64,000 bases of DNA from Deltaproteobacteria bacterium (GTDB lineage Bacteria; Myxococcota_A; UBA9160; UBA4427): assembly GCA_029261835.1 (NCBI GenBank), contig JAJDAO010000016.1, forward strand, positions 46,930 through 110,929. The letters are read 5' to 3'. The position numbers and the translations under genes are program-made. The notes beneath the pieces are model-generated. The model saw only the letters and a program-made list of their open reading frames with translations, made no database searches and was not told where the DNA came from. Of this stretch, positions 55,387 to 64,000 are shown piece after piece; positions within the stretch are counted from its first letter, which is position 1, and every line of letters begins with the position of its first letter.

Positions 55387-56274
55387 GTGGCCGACAGCGA
55401 GACCGCCAGCGCCAAGAAGTACCAAGCCGACATTCCAGCGAGGAATGAACCATTCTTCCTCAAGGGGTCGAACAACTACGATTGGGGCATGAAGAACCGC
55501 CTCGCCAACATCTTCGATGCCGACTCTGGTCGGACCGTGATGTTGGCCTTCGATCATGGCTACTTCCTCGGTCCGACCAGCGGGCTGGAGCGCATCGATC
55601 TGGACATCGTGCCGCTGACTCCATATGCCGACACGCTGATGCTCACGCGCGGAATCCTGCGCAGCAGTATCCCGCCCACGTACACTGGTGGCATCGTGCT
55701 GCGCGCCAGCGGCGGCCCGAGCATTCTGAAGGAGCTCTCGGACGAAGAGATCGCGCTGAGCATCGACGAGGTAATCCGACTGAACGCTGCAGCGATGGCG
55801 GTGCAGGTCTTCGTCGGCGGTGAATTCGAGACCCGGTCGATCCACAACATGACTCGGCTCGTAGACCTGGGGAATCGTCATGGCATCGCTACGCTCGCTG
55901 TTACAGCGGTCGGCAAGGACATGGCACGTGACGCGCAGTACATACGTCTCGCGACGCGGATCTGCGCCGAGCTTGGTGCGACCTACGTCAAGACGTACTA
56001 CGTGGAGGATGGCTTCGAGTCGGTAACCGCCAGTTGTCCGGTACCGATTGTGATTGCTGGCGGCAAGAAGCTGCCGGAGCGGGAGGCCCTGCAGCTCGCG
56101 AATCGAGCCGTCGAGGCGGGAGCGTCGGGTGTCGACATGGGTCGGAATATCTTCCAGGCCGAGTGCCCTGTGGCGATGATTCAAGCGGTTCGCAAAGTGG
56201 TCCACGAGGGAGCAGCGCCGCGGGAGGCGTTCGAGTTCTATGAGACGACGCGACGGGAGAGCGGAGTAGGCTGA
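55387..56274 (+). CDS. LsrF-like class I aldolase/thiolase
   Basis: [52 protein letters not shown]...[39 protein letters not shown]. Confidence 0.8.
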   Translation: MADSETASAKKYQADIPARNEPFFLKGSNNYDWGMKNRLANIFDADSGRTVMLAFDHGYFLGPTSGLERIDLDIVPLTPYADTLMLTRGILRSSIPPTYTGGIVLRASGGPSILKELSDEEIALSIDEVIRLNAAAMAVQVFVGGEFETRSIHNMTRLVDLGNRHGIATLAVTAVGKDMARDAQYIRLATRICAELGATYVKTYYVEDGFESVTASCPVPIVIAGGKKLPEREALQLANRAVEAGASGVDMGRNIFQAECPVAMIQAVRKVVHEGAAPREAFEFYETTRRESGVG

Positions 56275-56350
56275 GCGGCTTCGAGTTGTCGGGGCTCCTG
56301 GGTTCTGACGCTCGCCACTCTGCCCGCAAGGCGGTGATTGGAGCAGCGGG

Positions 56351-58462
56351 ATGGAGAACCGATGGCGCGCCGAGGAAGCCGAAGCCTTCATCGCTCGCTA
56401 CGCGGAACGATGTGATCGCGACCTCGCGCTGCGTACCTATTCCAGCCGCCTGATCGGAGCCGAGCGTTCGCTCGTGCTCCACGGCGGTGGCAATACCTCT
56501 CTCAAAGGAGCGGCGAGCGATGTCTTCGACCAGCCGGTCGAGGCGATCTTCGTCAAGGCTTCCGGAGTCGATCTCGCCCGGATCGAGCCCGAGGAGCACG
56601 TCACGTTGGAGTTGGCTCCTCTGCGTCGGCTACGTGCTCTGGCGGGGCTGGGCGACCAAGACATGGTGGGCGAGCTGCGGCGCCGCCTCTTCGACCAGCG
56701 TGCACCCACACCTTCAATCGAGACTCCTGTGCACGCGTGTCTGCCCGCGCGCTTCGTCGATCACACGCATGCGGATGCGGTACTGGCACTCTGCAGCCAG
56801 CCGGATGCCGAGGACCATCTGCGCAAGGCGCTGGGTGACGAAGTCGTGATCCTGCCGTACGTGAAGGCGGGTCTGGAGCTGGCCGCGCAGGTGGCCGATG
56901 CCTGCGAGGTCAACCCGGACGCACGAGCGATGGTCTGGCTGCGCCACGGGATCGTCACCTGGGGCGGCACGGCACGCGAATCCTATGATCACATGATCGA
57001 GCTGGTTTCGGCGGCGGAGCGTTATCTGGAGCGGCGCGCAGTCGTTCGCGCAACGCCGTCGGCCGCCACTTCACTGGAAGTCGCCCGGCGGCGGCTGGTC
57101 GACGTGGCACCCCGCGTGCGCGGCCTGCTCGCCGCCCGCAGTGACAGTGCGGATCGCCCGTGGCGCCGGGTCGTGTTGCGTTCCTTGGTGGAGCGTACGG
57201 TTCTGGACAAGCTCGACGCGGAGGGAGCGCATTCACTCTTCGTTTCGCCACCCCTTACCGCTGATCACCTGATTCGAACGAAGCCGCTGCCCGTCTGGAT
57301 CGAGGCTCTGGATTTCGCCGACGACGAGCGTCTGTGCGCGCAACTGCGCGGAGCCGTCGAGCGCTACGCTGATGGCTACCGCGCCTACTTGTCTCGACAT
57401 GCCGCACGTATGCCCGCCGGTGTGGAGGCCTTCGACCCTTTGCCCCGTGTGTTGCTGATCCCCGGGCTCGGTGCGATCTGTGCCGGTAGTGACGCGGCGG
57501 CCGCGGATACTGCGCGCGATATCACGGCTCAAACATTGGACGCGAAGGCGCGCATTGCTGCCATGGGCTCGAGCTTCGAGGGCCTCTCAGAGGAACAGCT
57601 GTTCGACATGGAGTACCGGTTACTCCAGCACGCCAAGCTGGACGATTCGTCCGGTCTCCCGCTGGCTGGCCACAGCGTGCTCGTGACTGGGGCAGCTGGG
57701 GCGATCGGCTCTGGTATCTGCGCCGGGTTGCTGGCTCGGGGTGGGCATGTTGCGGTCAGTGACCTGCCCGGTCCGAGTCTGGATGCCGCGGTCGAGCGTC
57801 TCGAGGAGCAAGCGCCGGGCCGCGTGATCGGTGTGCCGCTGGACGTCACCGACGCTCAGTCGGTGGCCTCCGGCTTCGAGACAGTGAGTGCCACCTGGGG
57901 CGGAGTTGATCAGGTGGTCATCAACGCCGGACTGGCCCACGTGGCGAGCCTGAGCGAGATGGACCTGGAGCGCTTCCACCTGATCGAGAGAGTCAACATC
58001 GATGGGGCACTCCTACTCCTGGCCGAGACGGCGCGGCATCTGGAACGCCAGGGGACGGGAGGCGATGTCGTATTGGTTTCGAGCAAGAACGTGTTCGCGC
58101 CAGGAGCCGGCTTTGGTGCCTACAGCGCGACCAAGGCGGCCGCGCACCAGCTCGCACGGATCGCCAGTCTCGAGCTCGCGAGTGGTGACGTCCGCGTAAA
58201 CATGGTTTCGCCGGACGCCGTATTTTCTCATGGCGCACAACGCTCCGGGTTGTGGGCCGAAGTGGGGCCGGATCGCATGAAGGCGCGTGGTCTCGACGAG
58301 GCAGGCCTGGAAGAGTACTACCGCGATCGCAATCTCCTGAAAGCACGCATCACGGCCGATCACGTGGCGAACGCCGTGCTCTACTTCCTGACGCGGCAGA
58401 CTCCGACTACGGGTGTGACGCTCCCGGTCGATGGCGGCCTGCCCGACGCGACGCCGCGCTAG
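56351..58462 (+). CDS. Bifunctional class II aldolase/short-chain dehydrogenase
   Basis: N-term LVLHGGGNTSLKG, VDHTHADAVLAL; C-term VLVTGAAGAIGSGICAGLLARGGHVAVSDL...YSATKAAAHQLARIASLEL. Confidence 0.88.
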   Translation: MENRWRAEEAEAFIARYAERCDRDLALRTYSSRLIGAERSLVLHGGGNTSLKGAASDVFDQPVEAIFVKASGVDLARIEPEEHVTLELAPLRRLRALAGLGDQDMVGELRRRLFDQRAPTPSIETPVHACLPARFVDHTHADAVLALCSQPDAEDHLRKALGDEVVILPYVKAGLELAAQVADACEVNPDARAMVWLRHGIVTWGGTARESYDHMIELVSAAERYLERRAVVRATPSAATSLEVARRRLVDVAPRVRGLLAARSDSADRPWRRVVLRSLVERTVLDKLDAEGAHSLFVSPPLTADHLIRTKPLPVWIEALDFADDERLCAQLRGAVERYADGYRAYLSRHAARMPAGVEAFDPLPRVLLIPGLGAICAGSDAAAADTARDITAQTLDAKARIAAMGSSFEGLSEEQLFDMEYRLLQHAKLDDSSGLPLAGHSVLVTGAAGAIGSGICAGLLARGGHVAVSDLPGPSLDAAVERLEEQAPGRVIGVPLDVTDAQSVASGFETVSATWGGVDQVVINAGLAHVASLSEMDLERFHLIERVNIDGALLLLAETARHLERQGTGGDVVLVSSKNVFAPGAGFGAYSATKAAAHQLARIASLELASGDVRVNMVSPDAVFSHGAQRSGLWAEVGPDRMKARGLDEAGLEEYYRDRNLLKARITADHVANAVLYFLTRQTPTTGVTLPVDGGLPDATPR

Positions 58463-58513
58463 CGTTCATCTCGTGAAACCGGACCGAGTCAGAAGCCCAG
58501 CGACTCACCCGGG

Positions 58514-59317
58514 CTAGAGAGGTTCGGGCGCGTCCAGCCCTCGCCCCGCTGAATCGAAGATCGGAAATGTCGCCCAGCCCCGGCGCTGCACGAAGAGCTG
58601 CAGCGAGACGCCGAGCACACCCAGACCGTAGAGCACCGATCGACGAAAATTGATCGAGGACGCTTCCTCGAAGTAGGCCGCAGGGCAGCTGACCTCCCCG
58701 ATCGAGAAACCGGCGTGGATGATCTGGGCCAGCATCTGGTTGTCGAAGACGAAGTCGTCCGAGTTCTCGAGCAGCGGAAGGCTCTCCAAGACTTCGCGCG
58801 TGAACGCGCGATAGCCGGTGTGATACTCCGACAGCTTGGCGCTGCAGAGCAAGTTCTGGATGGCCGTCAGCAGCCGATTGGCGACGTACTTGTAGAGCGG
58901 CATGCCTCCCGCTCTCGCTCGTCCGCCCAGGATTCGAGAACCCAACACGGCGTCGAACGGGCCATCGGTCAACATGCTGATCATGGCCGGTAGGAGCTTC
59001 GGCGTGTACTGGTAGTCGGGGTGAAGCATGACCACCACATCGGCGCCGAGGCGTAGAGCCTCTGTGTAGCAAGTCTTCTGGTTGCCCCCATAGCCGCGGG
59101 TGCTCTCGTGGACCAGCGTGCGCAGCCCGAGGCGTCGAGCTACCTCAACTGTTTCATCCGGACTGGCGTCATCCGTGACCACAACATGGTCCACCAGATC
59201 GAGAGGGATGCCTCGGTAGGTCTTCTCGATGGTTCGGGCCGCGTTGTACGCGGGCATCACGACCACGATCTTCTTGTCGTGAAACAAAGCCGCTCGCTCC
59301 TCTCCCGGGCAAAGCAA
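58514..59317 (-). CDS. Glycosyltransferase family 2
   Basis: VVVMPAYNAARTIEKTYRGIPLDLVDHVVVTDDASPDETVEVARRLG...ADVVVMLHPDYQYTPKLLP. Confidence 0.9.
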   Translation of the reverse strand: MLCPGEERAALFHDKKIVVVMPAYNAARTIEKTYRGIPLDLVDHVVVTDDASPDETVEVARRLGLRTLVHESTRGYGGNQKTCYTEALRLGADVVVMLHPDYQYTPKLLPAMISMLTDGPFDAVLGSRILGGRARAGGMPLYKYVANRLLTAIQNLLCSAKLSEYHTGYRAFTREVLESLPLLENSDDFVFDNQMLAQIIHAGFSIGEVSCPAAYFEEASSINFRRSVLYGLGVLGVSLQLFVQRRGWATFPIFDSAGRGLDAPEPL

Positions 59318-59382
59318 TATCTCTCAGAATGCCAGCTGAGCTTTTTCCGTCGGAGGAGTATAGACTGGAAGCGAGCGAGCCC

Positions 59383-59467
59383 GCCCGGGTGGCGAAATGG
59401 TAAACGCGGGCGACTTAAAATCGCCTGGCTTCGTGCCGTGCAGGTTCGAATCCTGCCCCGGGCACCA
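59383..59467 (+). tRNA. tRNA-Leu (UAA)
   Basis: gcccggg...gcgacttaaaatcgcc...caggttcgaatcctgccccgggcacca; anticodon TAA, long variable arm. Confidence 0.93.
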
Positions 59468-59505
59468 ACCGGTGCCCCGATCCGAGCGACCCAGCTTGGG
59501 ACCGG

Positions 59506-59829
59506 CTAGCTGTCCTGCAGGGTTACTACCCGCTGGCGGACTTCGGCGCTCTGGAGCAGCTCCTCCAGAGCGTCGTGGTCGAGCAATGTGGTGCGCCGGT
59601 AGTGCAGGCCCGGCTCTTGGATTTCGACGCGATAGATCTCACGGGTGCCCGCGAAGACCTGCCTGATTCTCAGGTATTGATCGGGGCCGCCGGCCAGGAT
59701 CTGGTCGCGCAGCGAGTCGACGATGCGCTGGCAGCGATCGAAGCCGTGCCCCAGCTGACCGAAATACGCCGCCTCGGGCCCCCGGCCTCGGTGACTGAGC
59801 TTGTACGCGCCGTGCGGCTTCATAGGCAT
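59506..59829 (-). CDS. Hypothetical protein
   Basis: 107 aa ORF. Confidence 0.5.
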   Translation of the reverse strand: MPMKPHGAYKLSHRGRGPEAAYFGQLGHGFDRCQRIVDSLRDQILAGGPDQYLRIRQVFAGTREIYRVEIQEPGLHYRRTTLLDHDALEELLQSAEVRQRVVTLQDS

Positions 59830-59931
59830 AACCGAAGTAGGATACCGGCTGGGACCTATCTCACAAACCCAGAAGTTCGAATCGAGCCCGAGCCGCCGCC
59901 GCCATGCGCGATCGGCGTCAGTCGCTTCTGA

Positions 59932-60387
59932 TCAGGCGTGGCGATGGATTCCGGGCCGGAGCTGAGGAACGATTCGCTCGATGCGCTGACGTCTCCGCAG
60001 TCGTTCCCGCGAGAGGAAGTCGGCGATGGCGACCATCGCGCGCGCCGAGGTCGGCTCTGAGAACTCGAGACCGAGGCTCGACTCTTCGAGGGCTTGGGGG
60101 AGTGAACACAGCGCGCTGGGGGCGGTTGTCACCTTCGACCAGGCGACGCGGCCGGCCAACGATACCCGCTGGCCTCTCGCAAGTGTGAGCTCGATGCGCA
60201 CTTCGGTGCCGGGGGAGACAGGCCGGCTGGTGAGCACGCGCGCTCCGCTTCGGGAGAGGCCGACGCAGATGGCCCGCTGGCGGTGGAGGTGGCTCCCGCC
60301 CCCATCGACGTCGATGGGGGCGATCTGCGCTGGCAGACTGGTCCGAATGCGCGCGTTGTGCCGGCTCCCACCGCTGGTACGGGACAT
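59932..60387 (-). CDS. PilZ-domain-like protein
   Basis: MSRTSGGSRHNARIRTSLPAQI...AICVGLSRSGARVLTSRPVSPGTEVRIEL...LGLEFSE. Confidence 0.7.
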   Translation of the reverse strand: MSRTSGGSRHNARIRTSLPAQIAPIDVDGGGSHLHRQRAICVGLSRSGARVLTSRPVSPGTEVRIELTLARGQRVSLAGRVAWSKVTTAPSALCSLPQALEESSLGLEFSEPTSARAMVAIADFLSRERLRRRQRIERIVPQLRPGIHRHA

Positions 60388-60559
60388 GCTGCCCTCCTTC
60401 TCGTCGGAATCGTCGACAGGCGGGCCCGGGATTCGCCCGCACCCTGTTACATCGGCGGACACCTAGCGGCAGCTTGAGCGCAGGATTGCGGCAAGGGCGG
60501 AGCCAAGTAGCGGCTCGCGCAACCCGTTCTGAGGGAGTCGGACCGGCGGGAATCGGAAA

Positions 60560-61936
60560 GTGGGGGTCTCAAGCCGTTGGGGCGGCGCGACGAATAGACG
60601 AGCGAGATCGTTCGTGTCGGGTCAGACAGCCAGATCCCCGCACGCCGATCTGCCGGAGTCCGCCTTGCCGGGAGAGTGCCAGCTTAGTTTGACCAGTGAG
60701 CTGCGAGAGCAGCTCGGCTTGGGAAGCGACGAATCTCTTCGCGTGATTCACAGCGCCGGGCGTGTGCTCACGCTGGAGCGCTCGGGCGGGACGGGCGTTG
60801 TTGCCGTTCCTTGGGATCGGGATCTCGTCTTGACGGCCGACGTGAGGTCGTTCTCGCTGGCCGACGTGCTGAGCTCGATCCACTCAGCGAGCAAGTCGGG
60901 CTTCCTGCTCTTTCTCCACGGCGAGCACGAGAAGTCCATCTATCTGCACCGGGGCGAGGTGGTCTTCGCTACATCGAATCAGCAGGTGGATCGGCTCGGG
61001 GAGTCGCTGCTTCGGTGCGGAGAGATCAGTCTCGAGGAGCTGCGCGAAGCAGATCGTCGCTGGACGCCCACCGCCCGTTTCGGCAAGACTCTGGTCGAAC
61101 TCGGCATCCTGACGCCCCGCGAGCTGTGGAATGCGGTCAAGAGTCAGGTCGAGGAGATCGTACGCACCCTCTTTGCCTACACGGATGGCATGATCCACTT
61201 CTGGGAGGGAGACGTACAGCCGGACAACATCGTGCGCCTGGCGCTGCCGACCAGGCGGCTGATCGCCGAAGGACTGCGACGGCGAGATGAACTCTTCAAG
61301 TTCTTGGCCGTACTCGAGGACACACACACCCGGTTGCAGCCCGTCGAGGGGATGCAGGCAAAGCTATCGAGTCGCGAGGCGGTCTTCCTGGACGCTCTGA
61401 CGGAAGAAGAGTGTGGCGGCCGCTTCGCCGAACTCTGTCGGCGGGTTGGGGTGGACCCGTTGTCGGGTGCTCGTACTGTCCAGCTCCTCAAGCTGGTTGG
61501 GGCGATTCGGCTGCTGCGTGAAGGCTTGGCCCTCGAATTCCTGGGCGAGGGCGATCTTCGCAGTCATGACGAAGACCTCGTACGTGAGTGCGTCTATGAT
61601 CACATCAAGCTGCTCGGCGAGCTGACCGCGCCGATCGTCGCGGTCGACGGAACGGAGGTCGTCGGCGAGCGGCTGGGTCGCGTGGTGGAGGAGGCGGCCA
61701 GCCGTCACTCCGAGATGCTCAACGGCCTCGTGGTTTCATCCGGCGGAAGCATCGACCCCGAAGAGGTCCTGGCCCGCGCCCTGCGGCTGGCTGGCGATCG
61801 CGTACGCGGGGTGAGCGAGGCGCTCGGCGAATTGGTCAGCTACCTGGAATTCGAGCTGAACAATCATCCGAGGATCGAGGGCGCTGACGTCTTCCTCGAG
61901 GCGGTCGAGGACCTGCGCGCTAAGCTCGAGCGCTGA
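60560..61936 (+). CDS. DUF4388-containing protein
   Basis: SFSLADVLSSIHSASKSGFLLFLHGEHEKSIYLHRGEVVFATSNQQVDRLGESLLRCGEIS. Confidence 0.75.
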   Translation: MGVSSRWGGATNRRARSFVSGQTARSPHADLPESALPGECQLSLTSELREQLGLGSDESLRVIHSAGRVLTLERSGGTGVVAVPWDRDLVLTADVRSFSLADVLSSIHSASKSGFLLFLHGEHEKSIYLHRGEVVFATSNQQVDRLGESLLRCGEISLEELREADRRWTPTARFGKTLVELGILTPRELWNAVKSQVEEIVRTLFAYTDGMIHFWEGDVQPDNIVRLALPTRRLIAEGLRRRDELFKFLAVLEDTHTRLQPVEGMQAKLSSREAVFLDALTEEECGGRFAELCRRVGVDPLSGARTVQLLKLVGAIRLLREGLALEFLGEGDLRSHDEDLVRECVYDHIKLLGELTAPIVAVDGTEVVGERLGRVVEEAASRHSEMLNGLVVSSGGSIDPEEVLARALRLAGDRVRGVSEALGELVSYLEFELNNHPRIEGADVFLEAVEDLRAKLER

Positions 61937-61969
61937 AGGCACCCACTCAACCCGTTCTCGGGGAGCTTC

Positions 61970-62773
61970 ATGACCCGTAAGAGCCGGCGGATGCGCGGTG
62001 GTGCATCGGGCGGTCTCGAGTACCTCTACGGACTCCACCCGATCGAAGAGGCGTTGCGCGCCCGGCGCCGCGAGCTCCACAGACTGCTGATCCGCCGAGG
62101 ACCTTCCCGGTCCGAGCTCGAGCCAGCCGTGGGAATGGCTCGTGAGCAGGGGGTCCCCGTACAGCAGGCCGATCTCGAGGAGCTCGCCCGCCTGGCTGGC
62201 AGCGGCGAGGCGAACCTGCAGGGCGTGCTGCTCGAAGCCGGCCCGCTTCCGCAGTTGCGGACGATTCGCGAGTTGTGCTGCACCGCCGATGCGCCGGATC
62301 GCGGCCGCCGCTTCGTCGTGCTGGACGGCGTCGAGGATCCGCAGAACGTGGGTGCCATTGCCCGGGTGGCCGACGCGGCGGGTGCGAGCGGTCTGGTTCT
62401 CGGCCGTGACCGGTCTCCGCCCCTCAGCCCGGCACTCGCCCGCGCCAGCGCCGGAGCCATCGAGTGGCTGCCAGTCGCGCGGGTGGCCAACCTCGTGAGG
62501 GCGCTCTCGGAGCTCAAGAGTGAGGGATTCTGGCTCTTGGGGGCGCACCCCGAGGGAGAAGCATCGGTCTTCGAGCTGCCTGACCGATTGCTGCGCGGCG
62601 ACCTGGTCGTGGTGCTGGGAGCCGAGGGGCGCGGGCTACGCCCCAGTGTCGTCAAGCAGCTCGATCACCCGGTCCGGATTCCCATGCGAGGCCGGGTTGG
62701 GTCGATGAACGTGGCGACGGCCGGCTCGGTCGTGCTCTTCGAGCTACTTCGTCGCTCGTCGGCTGAGGCGTAG
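61970..62773 (+). CDS. rlmB: 23S rRNA 2'-O-methyltransferase, TrmH/SpoU family
   Basis: YLYGLHPIEEALRARRRELHRLLI; VVLDGVEDPQNVGAIARVADAAGASGLVL; VVLGAEGRGLRPSVVKQLDHPVRIPMRGRVGSMNVATAGSVVLFEL. Confidence 0.92.
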   Translation: MTRKSRRMRGGASGGLEYLYGLHPIEEALRARRRELHRLLIRRGPSRSELEPAVGMAREQGVPVQQADLEELARLAGSGEANLQGVLLEAGPLPQLRTIRELCCTADAPDRGRRFVVLDGVEDPQNVGAIARVADAAGASGLVLGRDRSPPLSPALARASAGAIEWLPVARVANLVRALSELKSEGFWLLGAHPEGEASVFELPDRLLRGDLVVVLGAEGRGLRPSVVKQLDHPVRIPMRGRVGSMNVATAGSVVLFELLRRSSAEA

Positions 62774-62858
62774 CTTTTTTCGTCGGTTGGGTCGCTCGTC
62801 CGTCCCCGGCGGTTGATGAGGGGGAGCCGTCCGTTATATTCTGCCCGGTCGATTTCGT

Positions 62859-62931
62859 GCTGGCGTAGCTCAACTGGTAGAGCACCGGATTTGTAATCCG
62901 AAGGTTAAGGGTTCGAGTCCCCTCGCCAGCT
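62859..62931 (+). tRNA. tRNA-Thr (UGU)
   Basis: gctggcgtagctcaactggtagagc accggatttgtaatccg gggttcgagtcccctcgccagct; CCA not encoded. Confidence 0.93.
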
Positions 62932-63329
62932 CCGCCCGCAGTAGCGCATCAGGCCAGGATCGGGGCGCGGGTAGTATAAGAGGGTTGTAGGTAGAGAGTA
63001 CAGGTAAGAGGCAAGAGGTTAAGAGTGACAGCCCAGGAAGCAAGAGGGCTGAGCGGGGAGCGCGAGTCCGGCGCGGGACGAGCGAGTCGAAACGGACGAC
63101 AGAATAGACGAGCTGCCTTGGGTTCGGGCGAGCCACCTTTCGAGAAGCGGGATTCGAAAGTGGACGTTGGGGAACCAGGGGAGTTATACGCATTTTTTGA
63201 CGACGACAGCGATTAGCATCAAAAGTCAAGAGACAGCAGGTATTTGCAGGCGTTCTTGCGGGATCGAAGAGGAGTGGAACGACGGAAACAGCTCTCGATC
63301 CGGTCGAGCGCGTCGTCCCGATTCAGCGT

Positions 63330-63415
63330 GGAGAGGTACCGAAGCGGCCAACCGGGGCAGACTGTAAATCTGCTGGCTTTTGCCTACGGAGGTTCGAATC
63401 CTCCCCTCTCCACCA
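63330..63415 (+). tRNA. tRNA-Tyr (GUA)
   Basis: ggagaggtaccgaagcggccaaccggggcagactgtaaatctg...ggttcgaatcctcccctctccacca. Confidence 0.93.
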
Positions 63416-63508
63416 CCGGGAAGGTCTGGCGGGTCGGTTCAGTGAGGCGGGCCCGAGGTTTTTGAGAGGTTTCGACAGCCGCTTGACGGTGCGGACGGAG
63501 GGTGGCGG

Positions 63509-63585
63509 GCGGGAATAGCTCAGCTGGCTAGAGCACGAGCCTTCCAAGCTCGGGGTCGCGGGTTCGAATCCCGTTTCCCGCTCCA
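63509..63585 (+). tRNA. tRNA-Gly (UCC)
   Basis: gcgggaatagctcagctggctagagcacgagccttccaagctc...gggttcgaatcccgtttcccgctcca. Confidence 0.93.
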
Positions 63586-63603
63586 CGCGCCAACGGAGGT
63601 TTT

Positions 63604-63679
63604 GCTCACGTAGCTCAGGTGGTAGAGCACGTCCTTGGTAAGGACGAGGTCAGCGGTTCAAGCCCGCTCGTGAGCTCCA
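63604..63679 (+). tRNA. tRNA-Thr (GGU)
   Basis: gctcacgtagctcaggtggtagagcacgtccttggtaaggac...gcggttcaagcccgctcgtgagctcca. Confidence 0.93.
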
Positions 63680-63810
63680 CGATTCTGGTGGTGCCGGGCC
63701 GATCAAGGGCCGGTGGCCGCATCAGAAAGAGAACGAGAGAAACCGAGAGCGCGATTCGAGAATCAAGGGAGTGAGGAGAGCGGCCGGATACCGCGTGGTC
63801 CGAGGGATAG

Positions 63811-64000
<190 letters not shown>

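Noticed and set aside
55381-56391. 336-aa minus-strand ORF
   Set aside because: Antisense to the LsrF-like aldolase.

Overview
High-GC bacterial chromosomal window; taxon not assignable from sequence alone, gene content suggests a deltaproteobacterial/Myxococcota/Desulfobacterota-like organism (inference). Four zones. (1) ~1-13.8 kb: accessory island. It has a tyrosine integrase leading an operon of overlapping small ORFs, an amber-interrupted DUF559-like nuclease gene, an orphan Phd-like antitoxin, a DUF4209 protein with a HEPN-like RNxxxH motif, a retropepsin-like two-gene module, paired perfect palindromes, and a tRNA-Cys-like 3' fragment with tandem TGTGGGC repeats that looks like an att site. 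(2) ~13.9-26.8 kb: secreted/lipoprotein region. It has three paralogous PEP-CTERM proteins (two with a conserved noncoding leader), a frameshifted phosphodiesterase, an STT3/PglB-like oligosaccharyltransferase, and an ECF sigma factor whose promoter plus N-terminus is duplicated in front of an NTF2-like gene. (3) ~27.4-41.4 kb: one-strand cluster. It encodes an OmcA/MtrC-like decaheme lipoprotein, a DmsE/MtrA-like decaheme protein, an MtrB-like porin, a flavoprotein fused to a START-like domain, an RND/MMPL exporter, a Cys-rich MarR regulator and a Tat-exported molybdopterin oxidoreductase. This is the best candidate for a new system. (4) ~41.5-64 kb: MEDS/MEDS/histidine kinase/hybrid histidine kinase operon, GMC oxidoreductase plus a decayed copy, envelope and sugar genes, then rlmB, tRNA-Thr-Tyr-Gly-Thr and the start of tuf. 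All family calls come from reading the translations; no database search was run.
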